Assembly: GCA_947451145.1 (NCBI GenBank)
Contig: CANFXW010000007.1
Span: 1-64,000, forward strand
From: Sphingomonadaceae bacterium
Lineage (GTDB): Bacteria; Pseudomonadota; Alphaproteobacteria; Sphingomonadales; Sphingomonadaceae
DNA: 64,000 bases
Direction: 5' to 3'
Shown here: positions 1 through 10,790 of the stretch, in pieces
How positions within the stretch are numbered: the stretch's first letter is position 1
How the letters are laid out: every line of letters starts with the position of its first letter
Translations under genes and position numbers: made by a program
The notes under the pieces: model-generated
What the model saw: the letters and a program-made list of their open reading frames with translations, nothing else
The model's database searches: none
What the model was told of the DNA's origin: nothing

Positions 1-50
<50 letters not shown>

Positions 51-150
51 ACACGGGCGGTAATCCGCGCAGTCCCGAATCTCGGGAGAGGCCCCTATAG
101 CGATTGATTCACGCGAGGGAAGGGGTTTTTTGCCTTATCGCGAAGACTAA

Positions 151-1269
151 TTACGAGAGAGAGCGTCGGCCGGTCTTTGACCAGCGCTCAACCGCCATTA
201 TCGTGCCGATGCAGATCATATTGGTCATCATCGACGAGCCTCCGTGGCTGACGAAGGGCAGGGGAATTCCCACCACCGGCGCGAGGCCCATCACCATCGA
301 CAGGTTGATCGCGGCATAGAAAAACACAGTGCAGGTCATGCCCGCGGCCAGCAGTTGAGAAAAGCGGTCTGGTGCCTGCCTTGCCGTTGTCATTCCCCAG
401 CGCAGGATCAGGTAGAATATTGCGAGGACAAAGAATCCTCCCATCAGGCCCCATTCTTCAGCCATGGTAGCGAAGGCGAAATCGGTGTGCGCTTCGGGCA
501 AGTAGGCAAGGTGGCTTTGCGAACCGTTCAGGAAGCCTTTGCCGAACAGGCCACCTGATCCGATGGCAATGTTTGACTGCAGGATGTGATAGCCGGTGCC
601 GAGCGGATCTTTTGAGGGATCGAGAAACACGAACACACGCTGCCGTTGATAGTCATGCAAGGCGAAAAAGAACGCCAGCGGCGCGGCAATGGCCGCGAGT
701 ATTCCACCTGCAGCAAACCATCCGGCTGGAAGTCCGGCCAGGAAAATCACGATAAATGCGCCAAAGCAGATGGCCAGAGCCGTGCCGAGATCGGGTTGCA
801 GGATCACCAGACCAGCGGGCACAACCAGCAACCCGGCCGCCGGCATCAGCATCTTCCAGCTGGCTGTCATCGACGGCGGCAAATCATCATAGAACCGCGC
901 CAGAACCAGCACGATGATCGGCTTCATCAGCTCGGATGGCTGGAGAGTCATGAATCCCAAATTGAGCCAACGCTGGCTGCCGCCACCGATCTTGCCCATG
1001 GCTTCGACGAGGATCAGGAGGAAAAGCACTACACCATAAAGTGGATAGGACACCTCCTTGAAATGCTCACGCCTTACTCTTGAAAGCACCAGCGCCATCG
1101 CAAGGAAGATGACGTAACGCAGCACATGGCTGAGTGCCCACGGCTTCATTGAACCGCCTGCCGCCGAATAGAGCACGGCAGCACCAAAGAACACCAGCAG
1201 GGTCAGCGGCACGATCACTCGCCACGGCAGCCTCGCAATCGGATCAGGGACGAGATTGCGGAACATCAT
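151..1269 (-). CDS. rodA: RodA, SEDS-family peptidoglycan glycosyltransferase
   Basis: 372-residue polytopic inner-membrane protein of the SEDS family, which polymerises lipid II glycan strands for lateral wall growth together with the PBP2 encoded just upstream. The protein has about ten hydrophobic segments. It also carries the family signatures GGGSQRWLNLG near residue 95, QPSELMKP and, near the C terminus, GIPLPFVSHGGSSM. The start codon overlaps the mrdA stop by 4 bp (ATGA), which indicates translational coupling. It is the last gene of the minus-strand mre operon. Length is normal for the family. Confidence 0.95.
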   Translation of the reverse strand: MMFRNLVPDPIARLPWRVIVPLTLLVFFGAAVLYSAAGGSMKPWALSHVLRYVIFLAMALVLSRVRREHFKEVSYPLYGVVLFLLILVEAMGKIGGGSQRWLNLGFMTLQPSELMKPIIVLVLARFYDDLPPSMTASWKMLMPAAGLLVVPAGLVILQPDLGTALAICFGAFIVIFLAGLPAGWFAAGGILAAIAAPLAFFFALHDYQRQRVFVFLDPSKDPLGTGYHILQSNIAIGSGGLFGKGFLNGSQSHLAYLPEAHTDFAFATMAEEWGLMGGFFVLAIFYLILRWGMTTARQAPDRFSQLLAAGMTCTVFFYAAINLSMVMGLAPVVGIPLPFVSHGGSSMMTNMICIGTIMAVERWSKTGRRSLS

Positions 1270-3398
1270 GGTGGCGTAACCGGTGCCGGGCTAGCCCCGC
1301 CTGCTGCGGGGGAAGGGGAACTGGTTGGGCCGGGACGCGGTGCGGCACCACCGGACGAGGTCGCAGATGAAGTTGTATCGCGCGACGCGCCGGCCTCCGT
1401 GACAAAGACCTCGGCAGGCTTTCCAGCGTTCTCGGCTTTGGTGAGTGCGGTTTCGACCGCTTCATCGGCATCGACCTTCGGCGCAGTCGTTCCGTATTCA
1501 GAGGAATAGGCCGCATATTTGGCCTCCATGCGCTGGATCGGGGTTCCGCCCCATTGCTTTTCCATGGCGAGGAGCGAGTCCCAAGCTTTGCCGGGGTTGA
1601 ACAGGAAGGTCATCACGTCTTTGGCAATCGGCGCTGCGGCGCGCGCACCAAAGGTTCCGTGTTCTACCACTACCGACATGGCATAGCGCGGCGCATCAGT
1701 GGGCGCGTAACAAATGAACAGCGAGTGATCGCGCGACTTCCACGTGCCACCGCCGCCGCGAGCCGTCAGTGCGCGGACCTGCGCTGTGCCGGTTTTCCCC
1801 GCCATCTGGATACCGCCCAGATCAAGCCTGCTTGCCGCTGCCGTGCCGGAGCCGTTGACCACGCGGAACATGCCATCGTGGGCCACGGCCAATTGCTCGG
1901 GCGTGAAGGGCAATGCTGGCCCCAGCGGCTTTTGTCCGCCGAACATCAGTGACGGCACTAGGTTCCGGCCGGAGGCAATCCGTGAGGTCATCACGGCAAG
2001 CTGCAAAGGCGAGACCGAGACATAGCCTTGACCGATCGAAGCGTTAAGCGAATCGGCAGCGCTCCATTCCTGCTTGTAACGGCGCATTTTCCAGGCGGCG
2101 TCGGGCACGGTGCCATAACGCTGGCGGGCACCGGGAAGGTCAAATTCCTGACCAAGACCGAGCATTTTAGCCACCGGTGCAATCGCATCATAACCGACCC
2201 GGTGCGCCATCGACCAGAAATAGGTGTTGCAACTGTGTTCAATCGCACTGCGCATATCCATCGAGCCATGCGCCGCGTCGCAACGGAAATATCGGCTGCC
2301 AAGCTGATAGCCGCCAGGGCAATTGATCCGCTCGTCAGGGGAAACACCGTGCTGCTGCAGGGCAAGGCTTGCCATCGGCTTCATGGTCGAGCCGGGCGGA
2401 TAAAGACCGCGCAGCGCCTTGTTGAGCAGAGGAATGTGATCATCCTCGTTGAGCATCTTCCACTCAAGCCGCCCAATCCCGCCGACGAAGCTGTTGGGAT
2501 CGAAGGCAGGCATCGAAACCAGAGCCAGAATCCCGCCCGTATGGCAATCGATCACTACCGCCGCCGCTGATTCCAGGCCAATGCGCCGGGCGGTGTAATC
2601 CTGAAGTGCGCCATCGATGGTCAGTCTGATCGGATTGCCGGGAACGTCCTCCCGCATTTCCAGATCGCGGACGATCCGGCCCGATGCGGTTACTTCTGAT
2701 CTGCGTGCACCCGGTTCACCGCGCAGCTCGGTCTCGAAGTGCTTTTCCAGCCCATCCTTGCCGACTTTATAGCCGGGGGTGATCAGCAGCGGATTCTTGT
2801 CTTTCTCGTATTCCGCCGCCGAAGCCGGCCCGACATAGCCGATCAGGTGCGCGACCGCGGGGCCCGTTGGATAGAAACGCGAAAAGCCGCGCTGGGGAAT
2901 TACTCCGGGCAGCTCGGGCAGGCGCAGCGTAATCGCTGCATAGGTTTCGGAATCGATTGACGCCGCGACTTCCACCGGCTGGAACCCGTGGCTCTTGTCG
3001 ATCCGGTCACGCAGATCCTGCACATCCACCGCATCCATCTTCAGCAATTGGCCGAGCATGGAGACAGTGCGATCTGCGTCACCCAGACGCTCCGGGATCA
3101 AATCAACGCGGAAGTCTGTGCGGTTTGTTGCGAGCGGCAGATTGTTGCGATCAAGAATCCAGCCTCGGCGCGGCGGGATCAAAGCCAGATTGACCCGATT
3201 GCTTTCGGATAGCATCGCGTACTTGGCATTTTCGGCCACAGCGATCCACGTCATCCGCCCTGCGAGGATCAGGCCAAGCCCGCCCTGAACCGCGCCGATC
3301 AGCATGGCGCGCCGATCAAAGCTATTGGCTAGCTGGCCGTGGGTGACGTGCCGCCCGGTGGTCTGGTTGAAGGCGTCGCGCAGTGCCTTGAACATCAA
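1266..3398 (-). CDS. mrdA: Penicillin-binding protein 2 (elongation transpeptidase)
   Basis: 710-residue class B PBP that crosslinks peptidoglycan in the elongasome, anchored by one N-terminal membrane segment at about residues 32-53. The transpeptidase motifs are all visible: SxxK as STMK at 337-340, SxN as SCN at 389-391 and KTG at 535-537. The last 60 or so residues form a Pro/Ala/Ser/Thr-rich tail beyond the catalytic domain, an extension I would expect to be flexible. Its start overlaps the mreD stop by 4 bp and its stop overlaps the rodA start by 4 bp, so all three are coupled. Confidence 0.95.
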   Translation of the reverse strand: MMFKALRDAFNQTTGRHVTHGQLANSFDRRAMLIGAVQGGLGLILAGRMTWIAVAENAKYAMLSESNRVNLALIPPRRGWILDRNNLPLATNRTDFRVDLIPERLGDADRTVSMLGQLLKMDAVDVQDLRDRIDKSHGFQPVEVAASIDSETYAAITLRLPELPGVIPQRGFSRFYPTGPAVAHLIGYVGPASAAEYEKDKNPLLITPGYKVGKDGLEKHFETELRGEPGARRSEVTASGRIVRDLEMREDVPGNPIRLTIDGALQDYTARRIGLESAAAVVIDCHTGGILALVSMPAFDPNSFVGGIGRLEWKMLNEDDHIPLLNKALRGLYPPGSTMKPMASLALQQHGVSPDERINCPGGYQLGSRYFRCDAAHGSMDMRSAIEHSCNTYFWSMAHRVGYDAIAPVAKMLGLGQEFDLPGARQRYGTVPDAAWKMRRYKQEWSAADSLNASIGQGYVSVSPLQLAVMTSRIASGRNLVPSLMFGGQKPLGPALPFTPEQLAVAHDGMFRVVNGSGTAAASRLDLGGIQMAGKTGTAQVRALTARGGGGTWKSRDHSLFICYAPTDAPRYAMSVVVEHGTFGARAAAPIAKDVMTFLFNPGKAWDSLLAMEKQWGGTPIQRMEAKYAAYSSEYGTTAPKVDADEAVETALTKAENAGKPAEVFVTEAGASRDTTSSATSSGGAAPRPGPTSSPSPAAGGASPAPVTPP

Positions 3399-3946
3399 AA
3401 CAGCGTCCTGAACCGCATCAGACGGAAGTTATCAAGCCAGCTGACCAAACGGCCTGCGAGTGGAAATACCAGCACCGAGACCAGCAGTTGCGGCACAATC
3501 ATGATCGCCAGAACATGCCCGCCAGAAGCATTGGCAAGGCCAAGGGTTGCGAGCAGGTAAAGCACGATGATCACCGATGCCGCCAACCAATCGACTATCA
3601 CGCTGCGCCAGGGAATCTGCGCCTCGATCACTTCCATGGCGATCATCGTGACCGACCATAGCAGAATTGCCGAACCGAACGGCTGACCACTGAACAGGTC
3701 ATCAAACAGTCCCAGCGGCAAGCCCGCCCAGATCGGCAGCAGCCCCGGACGCAGCTGCCGCCATGAAACCAGAATCAGGAAGCTGATCGGTGGCATGAGC
3801 GGTGCCGAAGCAATCGGCAGCCACAGCGGCACCAAGGTTCCAAGCATTACGCTGAGCCAAGGCACGGCCCGAACCAGCAACGGCGAATGGGCCCGGTTGA
3901 TACCTTGCCCATAGGCGCTGTGGTGGAGAGGCGGCGTGCTGGCCAT
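3395..3946 (-). CDS. mreD: Rod shape-determining protein MreD
   Basis: 183-residue hydrophobic protein with about five membrane segments and the typical MreD GLPLGLFDDLFSGQPFG stretch near residue 77. It is an inner-membrane component of the elongasome that links MreC to the SEDS/PBP2 pair. The sequence is poorly conserved, so the assignment rests on that motif, the size and the position between mreC (1-bp overlap) and mrdA (4-bp overlap). Confidence 0.9.
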   Translation of the reverse strand: MASTPPLHHSAYGQGINRAHSPLLVRAVPWLSVMLGTLVPLWLPIASAPLMPPISFLILVSWRQLRPGLLPIWAGLPLGLFDDLFSGQPFGSAILLWSVTMIAMEVIEAQIPWRSVIVDWLAASVIIVLYLLATLGLANASGGHVLAIMIVPQLLVSVLVFPLAGRLVSWLDNFRLMRFRTLF

Positions 3947-4845
3947 CAGTGCTTGGCCAAAGGCCCACTGGACGCAGGCGCCTGATCAGGATCCGGCACG
4001 CCAAGCGACACCGCAAACGGCCGCTCGACCACCACGAACTCGCTGGATGACGGATCGCTCAACACGCGGGCGAAGGCACCGTCGCGGGTCAACTCGGTGA
4101 CCACGGCAACCGCGATACCGGGACGGTAGAGGCCGCCTGAGCCGGAGGTAAGCATCACGTCCCCTGGCCGCAGCGGATTGGGCCCAAGATTGATCAGCCG
4201 CAGGTGCAGGCGGCCATCACCGTTGCCCTGTGCAAAGGCATCAACACCGTCGGCCCGCCTGACCGGAACCATCGATTCACTGTCTGTGATGAGCAGCAAC
4301 CGGGAACTGCCGGAAGATACTTCGAGCACCCGTCCGACAAGACCGAGTGGTGAGCGCACAGGCATGCCAACATCAACGCCAGCAGCACGTCCTACCGAAA
4401 GGGTTGCAAAACGCCGCGTGCTGCTGGGCGTAGAGGCAATGAGGCGCGCCTTCGCAACTGGTTGGATATCGCCCACAGGAAGCCCCATCAGCGCCTTCAG
4501 CCTAGCGTTTTCCGCGCGCAGATCTTCGGCCTCGGCCAGTTTGACGCGAGCTATCTCGGTTTCTTTCTGCAACCGTGCATTGCGCGCGCCGGAAGTGAAA
4601 AATCCGCCAATTGCGGAGAAAAAGCTGCTGCCTTCATCACGCCCGGTCGCCGCGGCGCGACCCACCGGCGCTACGGCATCAGAGGCCAAGCCACGCAGGC
4701 CGGAAAAGGCAGAATGGTCCGAAAGTGAAGTAAGCAGAACGACGCAACCAAGCACCACGCCGACAAAGCCGGCGAGGTAGGCGTAAAACGCGTTGTATTG
4801 CGCCCGTTTGGAAAAGCCGGTGCGCCGGTTGTTCGGCGGCGCCAT
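3946..4845 (-). CDS. mreC: Rod shape-determining protein MreC
   Basis: 299-residue periplasmic scaffold of the elongasome. One N-terminal membrane segment lies at about residues 21-42. A predicted coiled coil follows at about 85-120, rich in Glu, Leu, Ala and Arg. The MreC beta-domain comes next, with VGRVLEVSSGSSRLLLITD around residue 170. A 71-bp gap separates it from mreB upstream, and its stop abuts the mreD start. Length and order match the usual mreBCD arrangement. Confidence 0.93.
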   Translation of the reverse strand: MAPPNNRRTGFSKRAQYNAFYAYLAGFVGVVLGCVVLLTSLSDHSAFSGLRGLASDAVAPVGRAAATGRDEGSSFFSAIGGFFTSGARNARLQKETEIARVKLAEAEDLRAENARLKALMGLPVGDIQPVAKARLIASTPSSTRRFATLSVGRAAGVDVGMPVRSPLGLVGRVLEVSSGSSRLLLITDSESMVPVRRADGVDAFAQGNGDGRLHLRLINLGPNPLRPGDVMLTSGSGGLYRPGIAVAVVTELTRDGAFARVLSDPSSSEFVVVERPFAVSLGVPDPDQAPASSGPLAKH

Positions 4846-4916
4846 GCGCCTCTCCTCCTATTCCGGCTCCTGCTCTTCAAACTTGCGATTGCAGGCGCCG
4901 AGTTGAGAAACCCCAA

Positions 4917-6149
<1,233 letters not shown>

Positions 6150-7943
6150 ATGCCGACTATCCGCCGCCTGCCAGACGACCTTGTAAACCGCATCGCTGCG
6201 GGTGAAGTGGTCGAGCGTCCGGCATCCGCGCTGAAAGAACTGGTCGAGAATGCGATCGATGCCGGAGCGACCAATATTGCTATCCGATTGTCTGAAGGCG
6301 GGCTCGATCTGATCGAGATTACCGATGACGGTTGCGGAATGGATTCCGACGAAATTGCTTTGGCGTTGGAACGTCATGCTACGTCCAAGTTGCCAGATGA
6401 GGCGATTGAACTGGTCGCCACGCTGGGTTTTCGCGGCGAGGCCTTGCCTTCGATAGCCAGCGTTGCACGGCTGACCATTGAGAGCCGGGTGCGCGGTGCG
6501 GACTCTGGCTGGCGGCGCGTTGTCGATCACGGGCTTGTGGCTGAGGAGGGCCCCGCTGCACTGCCCCCGGGCACACGCATCCGGGTGGAGCAGCTCTTCG
6601 CCCGCATCCCGGCCCGCCGTAAATTTCTGCGATCGGCGCGGTCGGAATATGCCGCCTGCCTGGATGTCGTGCGCCGTCTGGCGATGGCGCGGCCGGAAAC
6701 CGGGTTCACAATGGAGCATGACGGCCGCCGAACCATCGCGGTGCAAGCTGGCGACACACTTGCCCAGCGCGTCGCCCGGTTGATCGCCCGCGAACTCGCG
6801 GATGATGGCGTTGCCGTTGATATGGCGCGCGGCGAAATGCGGCTAACGGGAGTGGCAGGCCTGCCTACCTTCAATCGCGGTGTTGCCGATCACCAGTACC
6901 TGTTTGTCAATGGCCGCCCGGTAAAGGATCGCCTGCTTATCGGCGCAGTTCGCGGCGCCTATTCTGACATGCTGGCGCGGGATCGGCACGCTGTGCTGGC
7001 CCTTTTCCTCGATCTGCCACCGCACGAAGTCGATGTGAACGTTCACCCGGCAAAGACCGAAGTCCGCTTCCGTGATCCAGCCTTTGTGCGAGGTTTCATC
7101 GTCAGCGGCCTGCGTCATGCGCTCGACAGTGGTGACCGGCGCTCGGCGCAGACGCCATCCGCTTCGGCCATGGCGAACTGGCAGACAGAACCGGTCTCGC
7201 CGCCCGCTGATCTGCAATCCCTGTTCGCCCGCGAATATTCCGCCCCACAGGCGAGGCTTGGCGAAGCGGGTGCAACATGGCGGGGATATGAAGCCCCGGC
7301 GTTCGCCGAGCCAGCTGCCCGCGCGGAAACAGCCGAACCTGCGCCGGTAGAACTAGATACTTACCCGCTCGGTGTAGCGCGTGGGCAAGTAGCCGAAACC
7401 TACATCATCGCAGAAGCAAGCGACGGTCTCGTCATCGTCGACCAGCACGCCGCACATGAGCGACTGGTGCTCGAACGCCTTAAGGCCGCTGGGGCGGGGG
7501 ATTCGGTATCCGCATCGCAAGCACTGCTGCTGCCTGAAGTCGTCGAACTCGAAGAGCCCGCCTGCGATCGGCTTGAAGAACGCTCCGGGCAACTGGCAGC
7601 GTTCGGACTGACGCTCGAACGCTTTGGCCCCACAGCCATGCTGGTTCGCGCCGTACCATCGGTTCTCGCCAAGGGCGATGTCCACGCGCTCGTCCGCGAT
7701 ATTGCTGACGATCTTTCCGCGAACGGCGATGCGCTGTTGCTCGGCGAGCGGTTGGAGCACGTGCTCGCGACGATGGCATGCCACGGTTCGGTGCGGGCAG
7801 GGCGGGCACTCAGCACCGCCGAGATGAACGCGCTGCTGCGCGAAATGGAGCGCACACCGCGCTCCGGCCAGTGCAACCACGGCAGGCCGACTTGGGTGAA
7901 GCTCGCCCACGCGGATATTGAAAAGCTGTTCGGTCGGCGCTGA
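6150..7943 (+). CDS. mutL: DNA mismatch repair protein MutL
   Basis: 597-residue mismatch-repair ATPase that couples MutS recognition to strand incision. The GHKL ATPase motifs are present: ELVENAIDAGAT at about 30-41, DDGCGM at 59-64 and GFRGEALPSI at 93-102. After a variable Pro/Ala-rich linker (about 335-405), the C-terminal domain carries the metal-binding endonuclease motif DQHAAHE (431-437) and the supporting ACHGSVRAG and CNHGRP motifs. It should therefore be a nicking-type MutL, as expected in bacteria lacking MutH. It marks the left border of the catabolic block. Confidence 0.96.
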   Translation: MPTIRRLPDDLVNRIAAGEVVERPASALKELVENAIDAGATNIAIRLSEGGLDLIEITDDGCGMDSDEIALALERHATSKLPDEAIELVATLGFRGEALPSIASVARLTIESRVRGADSGWRRVVDHGLVAEEGPAALPPGTRIRVEQLFARIPARRKFLRSARSEYAACLDVVRRLAMARPETGFTMEHDGRRTIAVQAGDTLAQRVARLIARELADDGVAVDMARGEMRLTGVAGLPTFNRGVADHQYLFVNGRPVKDRLLIGAVRGAYSDMLARDRHAVLALFLDLPPHEVDVNVHPAKTEVRFRDPAFVRGFIVSGLRHALDSGDRRSAQTPSASAMANWQTEPVSPPADLQSLFAREYSAPQARLGEAGATWRGYEAPAFAEPAARAETAEPAPVELDTYPLGVARGQVAETYIIAEASDGLVIVDQHAAHERLVLERLKAAGAGDSVSASQALLLPEVVELEEPACDRLEERSGQLAAFGLTLERFGPTAMLVRAVPSVLAKGDVHALVRDIADDLSANGDALLLGERLEHVLATMACHGSVRAGRALSTAEMNALLREMERTPRSGQCNHGRPTWVKLAHADIEKLFGRR

Positions 7944-7954
7944 CCATCGTCTCT

Positions 7955-7970
7955 CATCGCTCGCACGATT
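7955..7970. promoter_or_regulatory. Candidate operator CATCGC-TCGC-ACGATT (one core mismatch)
   Basis: Sixteen-base imperfect palindrome in the 128-bp gap upstream of the acuI-like gene. It matches the ATCGC-N4-GCGAT core found at four other intergenic positions except for one base in the right half. The function is inferred from recurrence only. Confidence 0.4.
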
Positions 7971-8071
7971 GCACGATGGGTCGCATTGCATGTGCAGTGC
8001 CATTACAGCCGGTCGAGCAATATCCCAACACGCCTGCCCACAGGCGCTGACCAGCTTTAAGGATCCGAGAG

Positions 8072-9058
8072 ATGTTTTCCGCAATCGTCATCGACAAAAC
8101 CGAAACCGGCCAGACCGCCAGTGTTCAGCAGCTGGATGAAAGTGCACTGCCCGAAGGCAATGTTACAATCGACGTTGCCTATTCGACGCTCAACTACAAG
8201 GATGGCCTCGCCATCACCGCCCGCGGGCCCGTAGTCCGCAAATGGCCAATGGTTCCCGGCATCGATCTCGTCGGCACGGTCAGCGAAAGCAGCGCACCCG
8301 GTTTTGCGGCTGGCGATACGGTCGTGCTCAACGGCTGGGGCGTGGGTGAGGGCCATTGGGGCGGACTTTCGCAGAAGGCGCGCCTGAATGGCGATTGGCT
8401 GATAAAGCTGCCTGCTGCTTTTACCGGTGAGGAGGCCATGGCAATCGGCACCGCCGGTTATACTGCCGCACTCTGCGTCGATGCGCTGGTCAACCACGGC
8501 GTTAGCCCCGATCAGGGCGAAGTTCTGGTTACCGGCGCGACTGGCGGCGTCGGCTCGGTTGCCGTTGCCCTGCTCGCCAAGGCCGGTTTCACCGTTGTCG
8601 CTAGCTCTGGCAAGGCATCGGAAGCCGAATACCTGACCAAGCTTGGCGCCGCATCGATCATCGACCGAGCCGAACTTTCCGCTCCCGGCAAGCCTTTCCA
8701 GCGCGAACGCTGGGCTGGCGTTGTCGACTCGGTCGGCAGCCACACGCTCGCCAATGCCATTGCAGCAACCAAGTATCGCGGCGCGGTTGCAGCCTGCGGC
8801 CTCGCTCAGGGTTCTGACCTTGCGACGACTGTCATGCCTTTCATCCTGCGCGGCGTTTGCCTGCTCGGCGTCGATTCGGTGATGTGCCCCGCCGGCCCGC
8901 GCATGGCCGCCTGGGACCGCCTTGCTCGCGATCTTGACAAGGACCTGCTTGCGCTGATCGGTGGCTCGGTGATCGGTCTGGCAGAAGCCATTCCTGCCGC
9001 TGCCGATCTGATCGACGGCAAGGTTCGCGGCCGGATCATCGTCGACGTCAATCGCTAA
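8072..9058 (+). CDS. AcuI/YhdH-type NADPH-dependent acrylyl-CoA reductase-like MDR protein
   Basis: 328-residue medium-chain dehydrogenase/reductase without zinc ligands. It shows the YhdH/AcuI hallmarks: YSTLNYKDGLAITARGPVVR near residue 36, FPMVPGID-like VPGIDLVGTV, and a Rossmann segment VTGATGGVGSVAVALL at about 150. Members reduce acrylyl-CoA to propionyl-CoA or detoxify similar enoyl-CoA species. Here it sits 22 bp ahead of a CoA synthetase gene, so it may reduce an unsaturated thioester in the pathway. The precise substrate is not shown by the sequence. Confidence 0.85.
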   Translation: MFSAIVIDKTETGQTASVQQLDESALPEGNVTIDVAYSTLNYKDGLAITARGPVVRKWPMVPGIDLVGTVSESSAPGFAAGDTVVLNGWGVGEGHWGGLSQKARLNGDWLIKLPAAFTGEEAMAIGTAGYTAALCVDALVNHGVSPDQGEVLVTGATGGVGSVAVALLAKAGFTVVASSGKASEAEYLTKLGAASIIDRAELSAPGKPFQRERWAGVVDSVGSHTLANAIAATKYRGAVAACGLAQGSDLATTVMPFILRGVCLLGVDSVMCPAGPRMAAWDRLARDLDKDLLALIGGSVIGLAEAIPAAADLIDGKVRGRIIVDVNR

Positions 9059-9080
9059 GCGTCTGCAGGAGAGGCTGGAC

Positions 9081-10790
9081 ATGGCAGCGCCAAGGGCAAT
9101 CATCCATCTGGACCGGGGACTTTCGGTTTCGCGGGGAATCCCGCTTGAGGAAGAAACCGGCATTGGTCCGCTGACACTTGGCAGCTATGTGCGCGAAATC
9201 GCCAGGAGTTATGGCCCGCGTGAGGCAGCGGTCATTCACCTGGATGGCGAAGTGCAGCGCTGGACCTATGATGAGGTGCTGGCGCGGTCGATGGAGGTCG
9301 CGAAGGCCTTGATCGCGTGCGGCATTGGTAAAGGTACGCGGGTTGGAATTCTGGCAACCAATCGCCTTGAATTCCTCTCCTGCGTGTTCGGCACAGCATT
9401 GGCCGGCGGCATCGCAACGACTATTTCGACCTTCTTTACCGCTGCAGAACTTGAAGTGGTTCTCAAGGAAAGCGGCTGTTCGGTATTGCTGCTTGAACGC
9501 AATGTTCTGAAAAAGGACTTTGCCGAAATGCTGATCGGCATTGAGCCATCAATTGCCACTGCCACGCCCGGTGATCTTGCTTCGCTGAAATTTCCGTTCC
9601 TCACCCACGCGGCAATGATTGATTCCGATAAGGGCCTTGGGGGGATCGAAGGCTGGGCGAGCTTTCTGGCAGCAGGCCGCACCGTAGAGCCGGAACTTGT
9701 GCACGCCCGCGCCGATGCTGTGATGGCGAGCGATCCGGCAGTTCTATTCTTCTCTTCCGGATCGACAGGCAAGGTAAAGGGTATCCTTTCAGCCCACCGC
9801 GGCGTCTGCCTGCAATTGTGGCGCTGGCCACAGTGGTACAACATCAAGGAACCACCGCGCACCTGGTCTTCGAACGGCTTCTTCTGGTCGGGCAATTTTG
9901 CGATGGCCATTGGCGGAACCCTGTCATCGGGTGGATCGCTGCTGCTGCAGCGCTGGTTTGATGCGGAAGAGGCGCTTGATCTGATGCAAGCGGAAAAGGG
10001 CACTATGGTGCTCGCCTGGCCGCACCAGTGGGCGCAGCTTATCGACGCATCAAACTATGCAGTTACGGACCTGTCCACGCTGCACTACATCGACAAGGAC
10101 ACCCCGCTCGCACAGCATCCGACGGTAAATACCGACTGGAAGGAACCGGCTCAGGCCTTCGGCAATACCGAAACGTTCACCCTGATCTCGGTTTTTCCGT
10201 CAGGCACCGACCCCGAATATTCCGGCCAGAGCCATGGCGTGCCGACCGCAGGCGCCACCCTGAAGATCGTCGATCCCATGACTGGTGAAACCATGCCGAT
10301 CGGTGAGCGCGGAGAAATCGCGGTCAAGGGCCCGACCCTGATGCTCGGCTACCTTGGCATCCCGCTCGACACGTCGCTTGACGACGAAGGCTTCCTGCGC
10401 AGCGCTGACGGCGGTTATATCGACAGCGAAGGCCGCCTCTACTGGGAGGGCCGCCTTAACGACATAATCAAGACCGGCGGCGCCAACGTTTCTCCGATCG
10501 AACTCGACACAGTAATCCGCACGCTTGAGGGCGTGAAAGTCTCGCAATCGGTTGGCGTGCCCGATGATTTGCTGGGTGAACTGGTTGTCGCATGCATCGT
10601 GCAATATGAAGGCGCAGGTCTGACCGAAGACAAGATCAAGGCACACGCCAAGCAGACCCTCGCCAGCTACAAGGTTCCGCGCCGCGTGCTGTTTTTTGCC
10701 GAGGAAGATCTGGCAACTACCGGAACAGCCAAGATCAAGACGGCGGAGTTGCGCAAACTCGCGGCAGAAAGACTTGCCGCCGAAAGTTAA
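9081..10790 (+). CDS. AMP-dependent acyl-CoA synthetase (feruloyl/aryl-CoA ligase-like), paralogue A
   Basis: 569-residue ANL-superfamily ligase that activates a carboxylic acid to its CoA thioester through an acyl-AMP. It has the P-loop motif FFSSGSTGKVKGI near residue 225, the GRLNDIIKTGGANVSP hinge region near 455 and a C-terminal lysine in TGTAKIK. It is clearly paralogous to the ligase at 51533-53161: both open with a GPLTLGSYVRE / GALTIGGYLRD segment and share the WPHQWAQL / RPHQWARL block. It forms an operon with the acuI-like gene. The stop codon overlaps the stop of the convergent cupin gene within TTAA. Confidence 0.88.
   Translation: MAAPRAIIHLDRGLSVSRGIPLEEETGIGPLTLGSYVREIARSYGPREAAVIHLDGEVQRWTYDEVLARSMEVAKALIACGIGKGTRVGILATNRLEFLSCVFGTALAGGIATTISTFFTAAELEVVLKESGCSVLLLERNVLKKDFAEMLIGIEPSIATATPGDLASLKFPFLTHAAMIDSDKGLGGIEGWASFLAAGRTVEPELVHARADAVMASDPAVLFFSSGSTGKVKGILSAHRGVCLQLWRWPQWYNIKEPPRTWSSNGFFWSGNFAMAIGGTLSSGGSLLLQRWFDAEEALDLMQAEKGTMVLAWPHQWAQLIDASNYAVTDLSTLHYIDKDTPLAQHPTVNTDWKEPAQAFGNTETFTLISVFPSGTDPEYSGQSHGVPTAGATLKIVDPMTGETMPIGERGEIAVKGPTLMLGYLGIPLDTSLDDEGFLRSADGGYIDSEGRLYWEGRLNDIIKTGGANVSPIELDTVIRTLEGVKVSQSVGVPDDLLGELVVACIVQYEGAGLTEDKIKAHAKQTLASYKVPRRVLFFAEEDLATTGTAKIKTAELRKLAAERLAAES

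Noticed and set aside
101..150. Possible terminator after rodA
   Set aside because: Only a weak CGCGA/TCGCG pairing around a T-run was seen, without a convincing stem.
7353..8084. Minus-strand open frame of 243 codons across the mutL 3' half
   Set aside because: It is antisense to the MutL endonuclease domain and has composition like a shadow frame.
8057..9163. Minus-strand open frame of 368 codons opposite the acuI-like gene
   Set aside because: The plus strand holds an intact MDR protein with a cofactor motif; the minus frame lacks any recognisable domain.
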